Under the pieces are notes generated by a model. The model saw nothing but the letters and a program-made list of their open reading frames with translations, was not told the DNA's origin and did no database searches. This document shows, one piece after another, positions 5,996-12,528 of a DNA stretch of 13,997 nt (positions are counted from its first letter, which is position 1; every line of letters begins with the position of its first letter). This DNA comes from SZUA-217 sp034658975 (GTDB lineage Bacteria; Actinomycetota; Acidimicrobiia; Spongiisociales; ZC4RG35): contig JAYEGJ010000037.1 in the NCBI GenBank assembly GCA_034658975.1, positions 1 to 13,997 of the forward strand, in the 5' to 3' direction. Both the position numbers and the translations under genes were made by a program.

Positions 5996-6871
5996 GTGAA
6001 GATCGCCATTCTCTCCAGAAGCGCCGCCCTCTACTCGACGTCGCGCCTCAAGCAGGCGGCGATAGGACGCGGCCATGAAGTAGCCGTCGTCGACTACCTC
6101 CGCTGCTACATGGACATCACCGCCCGGCGCCCCAAGGTCCTCTTTCGGGGCGAGGAGGTGCGGCCCGACGCAATCATCCCTCGTATCGGCTCCAGCTACA
6201 CCTTCTACGGCGCCGCGGTCGTCCGCCAGTTCGAGATGGCGGACGTGTTCAGCCTGGCGAGTTCGGATGGCATTAGCCGCTCTCGCGACAAGCTTCGATC
6301 GATGCAGATTCTCACCCGGTCCGGTGTCGGACTGCCGACCACGAGTTTTGCTCACGACAGCCAGGACATCGAGGGAATCCTCGAGGTTGTCGGCGGGCCA
6401 CCCGTGGTGGTCAAGCTCCTCGAGGGGACGCAGGGCGTCGGTGTGGTCCTTGCCGAGACCCGCAAGGCCGCCGAGTCGGTAATCAGCGCCTTCCGTCAGC
6501 TCGACGCCAACTTCTTGGTACAGGAATACATCAGCGAGGCCGGCGGCGCCGACATCCGGGCGTTCGTGGTCGGCGGCGAGATCGTCGCTTCGATGCGCCG
6601 ACAAAGCCCGCCCGGAGAGTTCAGGTCGAATCTGCACAGGGGCGGGAAGGCCGAAGCCATCACTCTCTCCCCCAACGAACGAGCAACTGCGATCAGGGCG
6701 GCATCGGCCATGGGCCTGGACATCGCCGGCGTCGATCTGATCCAATCGTCCGAAGGGCCGATGGTTCTCGAGGTCAATTCCTCCCCCGGTCTCGAAGGGA
6801 TCGAGGGAGCCAGCGGAGTCGACATCGCAGACGCGATCATCAGCTACATCGAGTCGGCCAAAGATGCCTGA
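5996..6871 (+). CDS. rimK: RimK-family alpha-L-glutamate ligase (ATP-grasp)
   Basis: A 291-residue enzyme, normal for RimK. E. coli RimK adds glutamates to the C-terminus of ribosomal protein S6 using ATP. The resemblance to E. coli RimK is extensive: KIAILSRS at the N-terminus, CYMDI, IPRIGSSYTFYGAA, RDKLRSMQ, VVKLLEGTQGVGVVLAETR, LVQEYI, FRSNLHRGG and LEVNSSPGLEGIE near the end. ATP-grasp residues visible are K100, K140, the QEYI hinge at 177-180, D247, E259 and N261 for nucleotide and magnesium. The GTG at 5996-5998 is chosen because KIAILSR begins right there in the family; a longer upstream frame from 5903 adds unrelated residues. The stop overlaps the next gene's start by eight bases, so the two are coupled. 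Whether the acceptor here is S6 or another protein or peptide cannot be told. Confidence 0.92.
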   Translation: MKIAILSRSAALYSTSRLKQAAIGRGHEVAVVDYLRCYMDITARRPKVLFRGEEVRPDAIIPRIGSSYTFYGAAVVRQFEMADVFSLASSDGISRSRDKLRSMQILTRSGVGLPTTSFAHDSQDIEGILEVVGGPPVVVKLLEGTQGVGVVLAETRKAAESVISAFRQLDANFLVQEYISEAGGADIRAFVVGGEIVASMRRQSPPGEFRSNLHRGGKAEAITLSPNERATAIRAASAMGLDIAGVDLIQSSEGPMVLEVNSSPGLEGIEGASGVDIADAIISYIESAKDA

Positions 6872-7862
6872 TACCAAGCGCAACGAGGACATCACCGTGG
6901 GAGATGTCACCGTCAAACCCGGTCGCAAGAAGCGAATCGAGCTCCCATTCGCCCGGGTTGCCACCGGATCGGACGAAACCCTCCCCGTGGCCGTGATCAA
7001 TGGCCGGGCACCGGGGCCCCATGTGTGGCTCTCCGGTGCAATCCACGGTGACGAGTTGAACGGGGTCGAGATCATCCGACGGGTGATGAAGAACCTCGAT
7101 GCCAAGAGCCTGAAGGGCGCTGTGATCGCAGTCCCCATCGTGAACCCGCTCGGGTTCATGACCGAATCCCGATACCTGCCCGACCGGAGAGACCTCAATC
7201 GGGCGTTCCCCGGGTCGAAGCGCGGGTCAACCGCCGCCCGTCTGGCTCATCTCTTCATCGCAGAAGTCGTCAGTCAATGCTCTGTCGGAATCGATCTGCA
7301 CACAGCTACCAACCACCGGACCAACGAGCCACAGATCCGAGCGGACATCGATGACCCGGACACCCTTCGGCTCGCCAAGGCCTTCTCGGCTCCTTTCACC
7401 ATCCACGCTCGTCAGCGGCGGGGCTCTCTGCGAAAGGCCGCGACCGATCTGGGAGCGACGGTTCTGGTGTACGAGGCGGGGGAGGCACACCGGTTCAACG
7501 AACGCTCGATCGATACCGGCTATGTGGGGATCATGCGCACCCTGCGCGATATGGACATGGTCGAGACGCGTCTACCGCGGGCCCAACCGACGCAATTCAT
7601 CCGGCGAACCCGGTGGGTGCGCGCCCGGCGTGGCGGACTCGCCGAAATCAGGGTGACACTGGGCCAGGTTGTTGAGAAGGGCGAACCGGTCGCATCGATC
7701 TCGGATGCCTTCGGCATCAGAGCCACGACGGTGAAGGCAACCGAAACGGGATGGGTAATCGCCAGGACGATGCGCCCTCTCGTGAACACCGGCGACGCAC
7801 TGGTCCACATCGGGGCCGAATCGGGTCCCGACAAGGACGAGCCGGCAGAGCGAAGTCGCTAG
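6864..7862 (+). CDS. Succinylglutamate desuccinylase/aspartoacylase-type zinc hydrolase (M14 family)
   Basis: A 332-residue zinc-dependent hydrolase of the AstE/AspA group. Zinc ligands are visible as H61 and E64 in GAIHGDELNG and H146 in IDLHTAT. The substrate-side pattern NPLGF then DRRDLNRAFPG is present (about 94-117), and the catalytic Glu is probably in VYEAGE (204-207). Residues about 245-320 form the small C-terminal beta-barrel common in bacterial members, with RGGLAEIRV, GQVVEKGEPVASISDAFG and TGDALVHIG. The group removes acyl or amino-acid groups from small molecules or peptide ends. The ATG at 6864-6866 lies inside the end of rimK, and its function is probably tied to it: trimming what RimK adds, or releasing glutamate. 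The substrate is an inference. The gene ends only nine bases from the convergent whiB stop. Confidence 0.85.
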   Translation: MPDTKRNEDITVGDVTVKPGRKKRIELPFARVATGSDETLPVAVINGRAPGPHVWLSGAIHGDELNGVEIIRRVMKNLDAKSLKGAVIAVPIVNPLGFMTESRYLPDRRDLNRAFPGSKRGSTAARLAHLFIAEVVSQCSVGIDLHTATNHRTNEPQIRADIDDPDTLRLAKAFSAPFTIHARQRRGSLRKAATDLGATVLVYEAGEAHRFNERSIDTGYVGIMRTLRDMDMVETRLPRAQPTQFIRRTRWVRARRGGLAEIRVTLGQVVEKGEPVASISDAFGIRATTVKATETGWVIARTMRPLVNTGDALVHIGAESGPDKDEPAERSR

Positions 7863-7871
7863 CGGCCTGCA

Positions 7872-8174
7872 CTAGCTCGCCTTGCGAATCTCCTCGAGCC
7901 AGCGACGGCGGATCGTTCGGCGCTCCTTGGGAGTGTGCCCGCCCCAGATCCCATCGTTCTGATTACTTTCAATCGCCCAGGACAGGCAAACATCTGCGAC
8001 CGGGCACGTCGCGCAAATGGCCTTGGCCTTGGCGATGGCACCGATGTCGTCCCTGTCGGGGAAGAAAGTCACCTCATCGGTTTGTTCGAGACAGGACGCT
8101 GCTTCTCGCCACGGAGTAACTGTTAGATCAATCATGCGTAGCCAATCATCTGTGAGATCAGGTAAACGCAGCAT
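7872..8174 (-). CDS. WhiB-family iron-sulfur regulator
   Basis: A 100-residue protein with the complete WhiB signature: C28, then C54-x2-C57-x5-C63, the ligands of a 4Fe-4S cluster, followed by the GIWGG turn at 75-79 and a basic C-terminal helix (KERRTIRRRWLEEIRK) that contacts DNA or the sigma factor. WhiB proteins bind region 4 of the main sigma factor and are confined to actinobacteria and their phages, which is the best lineage marker here. The start ATG at 8172-8174 is chosen because AAAGG lies five bases before it; ATG at 8133-8135 would give an 87-residue form that keeps all motifs. A long open extension upstream is antisense to the methyltransferase and is not real. Divergent from the methyltransferase gene, which may be a target. 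Confidence 0.93.
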   Translation of the reverse strand: MLRLPDLTDDWLRMIDLTVTPWREAASCLEQTDEVTFFPDRDDIGAIAKAKAICATCPVADVCLSWAIESNQNDGIWGGHTPKERRTIRRRWLEEIRKAS

Positions 8175-8185
8175 CAACGCCTTTC

Positions 8186-8207
8186 GTTCCCGAATTCGTG
8201 AGGGAAC
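8186..8207. promoter_or_regulatory. Inverted repeat between whiB and the methyltransferase gene
   Basis: GTTCCC (8186-8191) and GGGAAC (8202-8207) are exact inverted copies ten bases apart, in the 54-base divergent region, and 12 bases upstream of the WhiB start codon. Arm spacing of one to two helical turns fits a dimeric regulator site. No promoter boxes are clear on either strand, so this is suggestive only. Confidence 0.35.
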
Positions 8208-8228
8208 ATCCAGCCTGATGGCCACCCG

Positions 8229-8960
8229 GTGAGAACCGCGACAATGCCCGACGTGGACGCCTACTACCGCGAAGACCTGGCCCGAATCCACGAGGCCGGA
8301 TTCGGCGACTACGCCGACGCGTGTGCTCCCGGTGTGCTCGGTCTCCTGGAGCCGGGTGTTGACGTGCTCGAGATTGGCTGCGGATCCGGTGCTTTGACAA
8401 AACACTTGATCGCCGCCGGGCACTCCGTGGTGGCGACGGATGCGTCTCAGCCGATGCTCGACCTGGCCGCCGAGACCGTGCCAAGCGCCGATCTCCGCCT
8501 GCTGAGGATTCCGGGCGATCCCATACCCTCCGCAAAGGCGATCGTCTCCGTCGGGCACGCGGTCAACTACCTGTCCAGCCCCGAGGAGATCGAGACGGCG
8601 GTCATGAAACTCGCCGACGCCCTCACGGACGACGGCCTGATGGTGATCGACATCTGCGATCTCTCTTACGGTGATGCCAGATCTGGCGTCAATCACGCCA
8701 CGGTCGATGGCGAGGGATGGTCGATAGAAGTCACAACCATCTTCGAGCCGCCCAACCGGTTCATCAGAGGCATGACCACCAATGTCGAGCTCCCGGATGG
8801 GACCCAACGCCTCGGCCACGAGACCCACATCAACGTGCTGATCGACGTGGGCACCGTCGCGGACACGCTGAGCGAAGCCGGTTTCGAGGTGGATCTTTCA
8901 AGGTCAATCGGCGACTACGACCTGCCCGACGGGGTGTACGCCCTCGTGGTAAGGAACTAG
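8229..8960 (+). CDS. Class I SAM-dependent methyltransferase
   Basis: A 243-residue Rossmann-fold methyltransferase. Motif I, VLEIGCGSGAL, is at 46-56, followed by the acidic residue of strand 2 (D71 in VVATDASQPML). The later strands are visible as AIVSVGHAVNYL (motif IV region) and ADALTDDGLMVIDICD. The C-terminal half contains the conserved short strands HETHINVLID and the helix DTLSEAGFEVDLSRS, as in small-molecule methyltransferases of the UbiE/BioC-like type. The substrate is unknown. Two starts are possible: GTG at 8229-8231, or ATG at 8244-8246 with GGTGAG ten bases before it; the shorter form loses no domain residue. Divergent from whiB. Its stop codon lies at the base of the long inverted repeat that follows. 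Confidence 0.87.
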   Translation: MRTATMPDVDAYYREDLARIHEAGFGDYADACAPGVLGLLEPGVDVLEIGCGSGALTKHLIAAGHSVVATDASQPMLDLAAETVPSADLRLLRIPGDPIPSAKAIVSVGHAVNYLSSPEEIETAVMKLADALTDDGLMVIDICDLSYGDARSGVNHATVDGEGWSIEVTTIFEPPNRFIRGMTTNVELPDGTQRLGHETHINVLIDVGTVADTLSEAGFEVDLSRSIGDYDLPDGVYALVVRN

Positions 8961-9122
8961 TGCTCTGGCCACAAGCGTTGGCGATGTTCAGGGCGGGGCA
9001 GGGACGTTTCTGGCAAGGACGCAGGACGAAGGTGCACCCGTTCGTTCATCGAGGACGAGGACACAGCCAGGGGCGTTACTGGCCGTCCTGAACGCGGCAA
9101 ACGTTAGTGGTCGGGGCACTAG
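8957..9122 (+). repeat. 166-nt imperfect inverted repeat, probable structured RNA
   Basis: The two arms, about 8957-9014 and 9066-9122, form one long hairpin with a loop of about 51 bases. The outermost 16 positions (8957-8972 with 9107-9122) all pair if G-U is allowed, followed by helices 8974-8979/9100-9105, 8985-8996/9083-9094, 8999-9001/9079-9081 and 9003-9014/9066-9077. I count about 51 pairs, ten of them G-U when read on the plus strand and only one A-C. No gene occupies this stretch. It starts within the last codon and stop of the methyltransferase gene and ends 58 bases before the acyltransferase start. No poly-T tail is present, so it is not a simple terminator. A decayed MITE-like element is the alternative. 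Confidence 0.5.
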
Positions 9123-9168
9123 AAGTAGATGTCGTGCAATGGAGCACCTCAGGGCCGGTCCGTCGAGC

Positions 9169-9174
9169 CATAAT
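9169..9174 (+). promoter_or_regulatory. -10 box of the acyltransferase gene, leaderless type
   Basis: CATAAT ends six bases before the ATG at 9181-9183, so transcription would start at or next to that codon; no ribosome binding site is visible. This supports 9181 as start over the in-frame ATG at 9139, which lies upstream of the box. I see no good -35 box. Confidence 0.4.
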
Positions 9175-9180
9175 CGCCGC

Positions 9181-10482
9181 ATGGGCTTCTGGTCCACGGC
9201 AAAACGCCTAGCCGAACAGACTCCACCCGATCGCAATCGGGTGGTCGACCTGATGCGTGTTGTCTCGATCCTCGTAGTGGTGTTCGGCCACTGGCTCATG
9301 GCCGCCATCACCATCGACTCCGGTGAGCTGAAGCCGGGGCATCTCCTCGAACTCGCGGACTGGACCCATCCCCTCACATGGATCTTCCAGGTGATGCCCG
9401 TCTTCTTCCTGATGGGTGGATACTCCAACGCCCTTTCCTGGAGGTCGGCCCGTCGGCGCGGGGAGGCCTACGGAACCTGGCTGCGGGCCAGGCTGCGACG
9501 TCTCACCCTTCCGGTTGTGCCGCTTCTCGCCGTTTGGACGGTCGGTGGCTGGGTGGGCCTCCGTCTCGGATTCGACTGGGAAACGCTGCAACTCGCGTCG
9601 CGCGCAGCGCTCGTTCCTACCTGGTTCCTGGCGGCCTATGTGGTCATCGTCACCCTGGCCCCTGCCGCCCTGGTGATCTGGGACCGCCTCGGCTGGTGGT
9701 CGATCGTCCTCGGCACATCTCTTGCCGGGCTCAGCGATCTCGCCGACATCGGCGGGGGCTTGGTCCCCGCGGGATTCCTCAATTACGTCTTCGTATGGGG
9801 AACAGTCCATCTTCTCGGCTACGCCTGGGTCGACGGGAAGATTCCCGGCACAGCCAGACGACTGGGGCTCGCCGCCACCGGCCTTGTCGTCCTGCTCGCC
9901 CTGGTATGGCTGGGGCCTTATCCGGTGGCAATGGTCGGGCTCGACACGGCCCAGATCACCAACTCGTACCCGCCGAGGGTGACTTTGATCTTCCTGGGCA
10001 TGTTCCAGACCGGATTGGTCCTGGCCCTGGAGCCCCTCCTGCAACGGGCCATGCAGCGGATCAGGGCATGGACCGCCGTCGTGGCTGTGAGCGCGCTGAT
10101 CATGACTCTCTACCTCTGGCACCTGACCGCCATGGTCATCGCCATCGGCCTTGGGCTGGCAGCCGGTGGCTTTGGGTTCGGCATCGAGCCGCTGACCACT
10201 GCATGGTGGCTCACCCGACCCCTGTGGTTCGCCGTCCTCGCCGTCGTCACCGGCATCCTCATTGCGATCTTCGGACGTTTCGAGCGCCCAATCAGGGATC
10301 CCCGCCCGGCCCCGCCGTGGTGGCAGCCCGTGACGGCGGTTCTGTTCATCTGCGCCGGGCTCGGTCTCCTTGCCGCCCTCGGGATCGCAGACGAGGACGG
10401 ATTGAACGGTCTTGTCCTCAGCCTCCCCATGATCGGAGTGGTCGTCGGGGGGCTCGTGCGCCGGCCCGGCGCGATCGCGTAG
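9181..10482 (+). CDS. Membrane acyltransferase, acyltransferase-3 (OafA-like) family
   Basis: A 433-residue polytopic membrane protein with about ten hydrophobic helices, the layout of acyltransferase-3 proteins that transfer acyl groups to sugars, glycans or other envelope molecules. The N-terminal helix holds RNRVVDLMRVVSILVVVFGHW. The His (H37) is the conserved, catalytically important residue after the family's R/D-x-x-R-x-x-A/S lead. The loop between helices 2 and 3 carries the basic SWRSARRRGEAYGTWLRARLRRL, usual on the cytoplasmic side, and a late helix reads TLYLWHLTAM as in the family. There is no extra SGNH domain, so the acceptor is not indicated. It stands alone, facing the acyl-CoA dehydrogenase gene with 19 bases between stops; a link to lipid metabolism is possible but not shown. 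Confidence 0.82.
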   Translation: MGFWSTAKRLAEQTPPDRNRVVDLMRVVSILVVVFGHWLMAAITIDSGELKPGHLLELADWTHPLTWIFQVMPVFFLMGGYSNALSWRSARRRGEAYGTWLRARLRRLTLPVVPLLAVWTVGGWVGLRLGFDWETLQLASRAALVPTWFLAAYVVIVTLAPAALVIWDRLGWWSIVLGTSLAGLSDLADIGGGLVPAGFLNYVFVWGTVHLLGYAWVDGKIPGTARRLGLAATGLVVLLALVWLGPYPVAMVGLDTAQITNSYPPRVTLIFLGMFQTGLVLALEPLLQRAMQRIRAWTAVVAVSALIMTLYLWHLTAMVIAIGLGLAAGGFGFGIEPLTTAWWLTRPLWFAVLAVVTGILIAIFGRFERPIRDPRPAPPWWQPVTAVLFICAGLGLLAALGIADEDGLNGLVLSLPMIGVVVGGLVRRPGAIA

Positions 10483-10501
10483 CTATTTGGGCGACGGAGC
10501 G

Positions 10502-11740
10502 CTAACCGAAGTCGTACGGCTCGGGAACGGCTCCGGCCTCGAGACGGCCCAGTTCGGCCCGGGCAACGGAGCGGCGATGGACCTCGTCAGGACCGTCTGC
10601 CATCTGCAACCAGCGGCCCATCGCATAGAACTCGGCGAGTGGGTAGTCATCGGTGAATCCGGCTCCCCCGAAGAGTTGGATGGCGCGATCGGCGACGAAG
10701 GTCAGCACATCGGGTGCGACCACCTTGATCGCAGCAATCTCAATGCGAGCCGCCTTGACCCCGTAGTTGTCGATCATCCAGGCGGTCTTCAGGACGAGGA
10801 GACGTGCCTGTTCGATTCGCATCCGGGCGTCGGCGATCCACTCACGCACCACACCCTGTTCGGCAAGAGTGCGCCCAAAGGCGGTCCGGGCCTTCGATCT
10901 CTGAATCATCAGGTCGAGGCACCTCTCGGCAGCGCCGATGGCCCTCATGCAGTGGTGGATGCGTCCGGGGCCGAGGCGAGCCTGCGCGATGGCGAAACCA
11001 CCACCCTCCTCTCCCAAGAGGTTGGTGACCGGCACGCGAACACCGTCGAAATGGATCTGGGGATGACCCCCGCGATCCTGATAGCCGAAGACCGTCGGGG
11101 CGTATTCGACCTCGACACCGGGAGCGTCCATGGGAACGATGACCATCGACTGCATTCGATGCCGCTCCGCCTCGGCGTCGGTCACACCCATCACGATGGA
11201 GACCTTGCAGCGATCGGAGGCGGCTCCCGAGCTGAACCACTTCCGACCGGTGATGATGTACTCGTCGCCATCGCGCTCGATACGCGTCCTGATATTGGTT
11301 GCGTCCGAGCTGGCCACGTCGGGCTCCGTCATCGAGAAACACGATCGAATCTCCCCTTCGAGGAGGGGGTACAACCACGCCTCCTGTTGGGCAGGCGTCC
11401 CGAACATGTGGAGAATCTCCATGTTCCCGGTGTCCGGGGCGGCGCAGTTCAGAGCCTCGGGGGCGATTGCCGGACTACGGCCTGTGATCTCGGCCAGCGG
11501 TGCGTACTCGAGAACGGACAAGCCACCGCCCAGGTCCTCGTCGGGCAGAAAGAGATTCCAGAGGCCTCGGGTCCGGGCCTCGGTCTTTAGCTCCTCGACG
11601 ATTGCCGGATGGTGGTGGGGGTCTCCCGCAGCCTCCATCTGGGAGCGATAGACCGACTCGGCCGGGTAGACGTGAGAGTCCATGAACTCGTTGAGGCGCG
11701 ACCTGAACTCCTCGACCTTGTCCGTGTACGAAAAATCCAT
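10502..11740 (-). CDS. Acyl-CoA dehydrogenase, ACAD10/11-like (FadE type)
   Basis: A 412-residue FAD enzyme that would oxidise an acyl-CoA at the alpha-beta bond, passing electrons to ETF. Domains in order are an N-terminal helical region (about 1-133), a beta-barrel (about 134-240) with the flavin-binding CFSMTEPDVASSDATN and GRKWFSSGA, and a C-terminal helical domain (about 245-400) with the family pattern QLFGGAGFTDDYPL. The likely catalytic base is D382 in MADGPDEVHRR. Asp in this DGPDEVH context is typical of the ACAD10/11-like group, whereas the medium-chain type uses Glu in YEGT. The start ATG 11738-11740 has no binding site. A TAGGTT box eight bases before it, which overlaps the stop of the M50 gene, suggests a leaderless message. 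Substrate chain length is not evident. Confidence 0.92.
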   Translation of the reverse strand: MDFSYTDKVEEFRSRLNEFMDSHVYPAESVYRSQMEAAGDPHHHPAIVEELKTEARTRGLWNLFLPDEDLGGGLSVLEYAPLAEITGRSPAIAPEALNCAAPDTGNMEILHMFGTPAQQEAWLYPLLEGEIRSCFSMTEPDVASSDATNIRTRIERDGDEYIITGRKWFSSGAASDRCKVSIVMGVTDAEAERHRMQSMVIVPMDAPGVEVEYAPTVFGYQDRGGHPQIHFDGVRVPVTNLLGEEGGGFAIAQARLGPGRIHHCMRAIGAAERCLDLMIQRSKARTAFGRTLAEQGVVREWIADARMRIEQARLLVLKTAWMIDNYGVKAARIEIAAIKVVAPDVLTFVADRAIQLFGGAGFTDDYPLAEFYAMGRWLQMADGPDEVHRRSVARAELGRLEAGAVPEPYDFG

Positions 11741-11748
11741 CGAGCCAG

Positions 11749-11754
11749 AACCTA
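11749..11754 (-). promoter_or_regulatory. -10 box of the acyl-CoA dehydrogenase gene inside the M50 stop codon
   Basis: On the minus strand TAGGTT begins with the TAG stop codon of the M50 gene (11752-11754) and ends eight bases before the dehydrogenase ATG. The spacing fits a transcript starting at the start codon. No convincing -35 box is visible, so read-through from the M50 gene remains possible. Confidence 0.3.
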
Positions 11755-12477
11755 GTGGCCCAATTCCTCACCCTCGACGTCGATGGGGCCCTCCTCGACG
11801 TCATCGTCGTAGGACAACTCGGGAATTCCTGCAGCGGGTTGCCGGGGGCCTCCGGAGCTGAACTCTGCGAGGAGCATCCACCCCGCCAGGATGGCAATGA
11901 ACAGGAACCCTGCCCGCAAGGCCCATGCCAGGGCAATCCCGGCCGTGATCGAGAAGATCACGCGGGCGATCGACCCGGCCCTGACAGGCGCCACCTTCTC
12001 GAGCAGGGAGAGGAGCAGATGACCTCCATCGAGTGGTCGGATCGGAATCCAGTTGAGCAACCCCCAAAACACGTTGACGAAGATCAGGTTGTTGATGACG
12101 AAGAAGGTGAGGCCGGAATAGGGACCGAATTGGCTCGCCACGATCCAGATGAGCCCACCGAAGGCCAAACCCACTGCCGAGCCCGCCGCCGCCACCACAG
12201 CACGCCGCCCGGGCCCGAACGCCTCTGGCGGGACCGACCACCTGGTGAGGCCGCCGAGCCCGTTGAGCTCGATGGCGACCGCTGCGCCCATGCCGCGGGC
12301 GGTCAGGGCATGTCCCAGCTCGTGGACGAGTATCGACACGAAAACGATGGCCACCCAGGCCAGGACAAAGGCAGGGTCTTGTCGACCGACGAAACCGAGC
12401 AGGGCTGCCATCAGCAGGAACGACCAGTTGATCTTGACGGGTATCCGAAGAAGTGAGAAAGAAAGCAAGACACTCAT
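11752..12477 (-). CDS. M50 (site-2 protease-like) membrane metalloprotease
   Basis: A 241-residue intramembrane zinc metalloprotease. The catalytic HELGH is at residues 52-56 inside a hydrophobic helix, and the second zinc-ligand motif is NWIPIRPLDGGH at 142-153, with D150 as third ligand. These are placed as in SpoIVFB-like site-2 proteases. About five to six hydrophobic segments are visible. There is no PDZ domain and no C-terminal CBS pair; the tail from about 210 is soluble and acidic (YDDDVEEGPIDVEGEE). Site-2 proteases cut membrane-bound regulators or clear remnant peptides; the substrate here is unknown. The start ATG 12475-12477 lacks a clear binding site. It is divergent from the M20 gene (51 bases) and 11 bases ahead of the acyl-CoA dehydrogenase gene on the same strand. 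Confidence 0.87.
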   Translation of the reverse strand: MSVLLSFSLLRIPVKINWSFLLMAALLGFVGRQDPAFVLAWVAIVFVSILVHELGHALTARGMGAAVAIELNGLGGLTRWSVPPEAFGPGRRAVVAAAGSAVGLAFGGLIWIVASQFGPYSGLTFFVINNLIFVNVFWGLLNWIPIRPLDGGHLLLSLLEKVAPVRAGSIARVIFSITAGIALAWALRAGFLFIAILAGWMLLAEFSSGGPRQPAAGIPELSYDDDVEEGPIDVEGEELGH

Positions 12478-12516
12478 ATTGGTCGTGGTCGCGGATCAGT
12501 GTGACAACGTCGTCGT

Positions 12517-12522
12517 TACCCT
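12517..12522 (+). promoter_or_regulatory. -10 box of the M20 peptidase gene, leaderless type
   Basis: TACCCT ends six bases before the ATG at 12529-12531, the same box and almost the same distance as at rimK. No ribosome binding site precedes the ATG. The -35 region is weak. Confidence 0.4.
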
Positions 12523-12528
12523 CGCCCC

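Noticed and set aside
5843..7198. Minus-strand open frame extending the ABC-F gene upstream to a 945-residue protein
   Set aside because: The extension is antisense to rimK and the M14 gene, has no family similarity, and the true start at 5842 has a ribosome binding site and the family's normal N-terminus.
7858..7876. Hairpin GCTAG/CTAGC between the convergent M14 and whiB genes
   Set aside because: Only five pairs, formed by the two TAG stop codons facing each other, with no T-run on either side; a weak bidirectional terminator cannot be excluded.
8175..8828. Minus-strand extension of whiB to 318 residues
   Set aside because: It is antisense to the methyltransferase gene; WhiB proteins of about 100 residues start near 8174 with a good binding site.
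8957..9122. Integron attC site
   Set aside because: The ends do not carry the R-Y-Y-Y-A-A-C and G-T-T-R-R-R-Y core sites at the required places, there is no integrase, and neighbouring genes are not cassette-like.
9208..10122. Minus-strand open frame of 304 codons opposite the acyltransferase gene
   Set aside because: Polar, repetitive composition typical of an antisense shadow; the plus strand encodes a coherent membrane protein with a conserved catalytic His.
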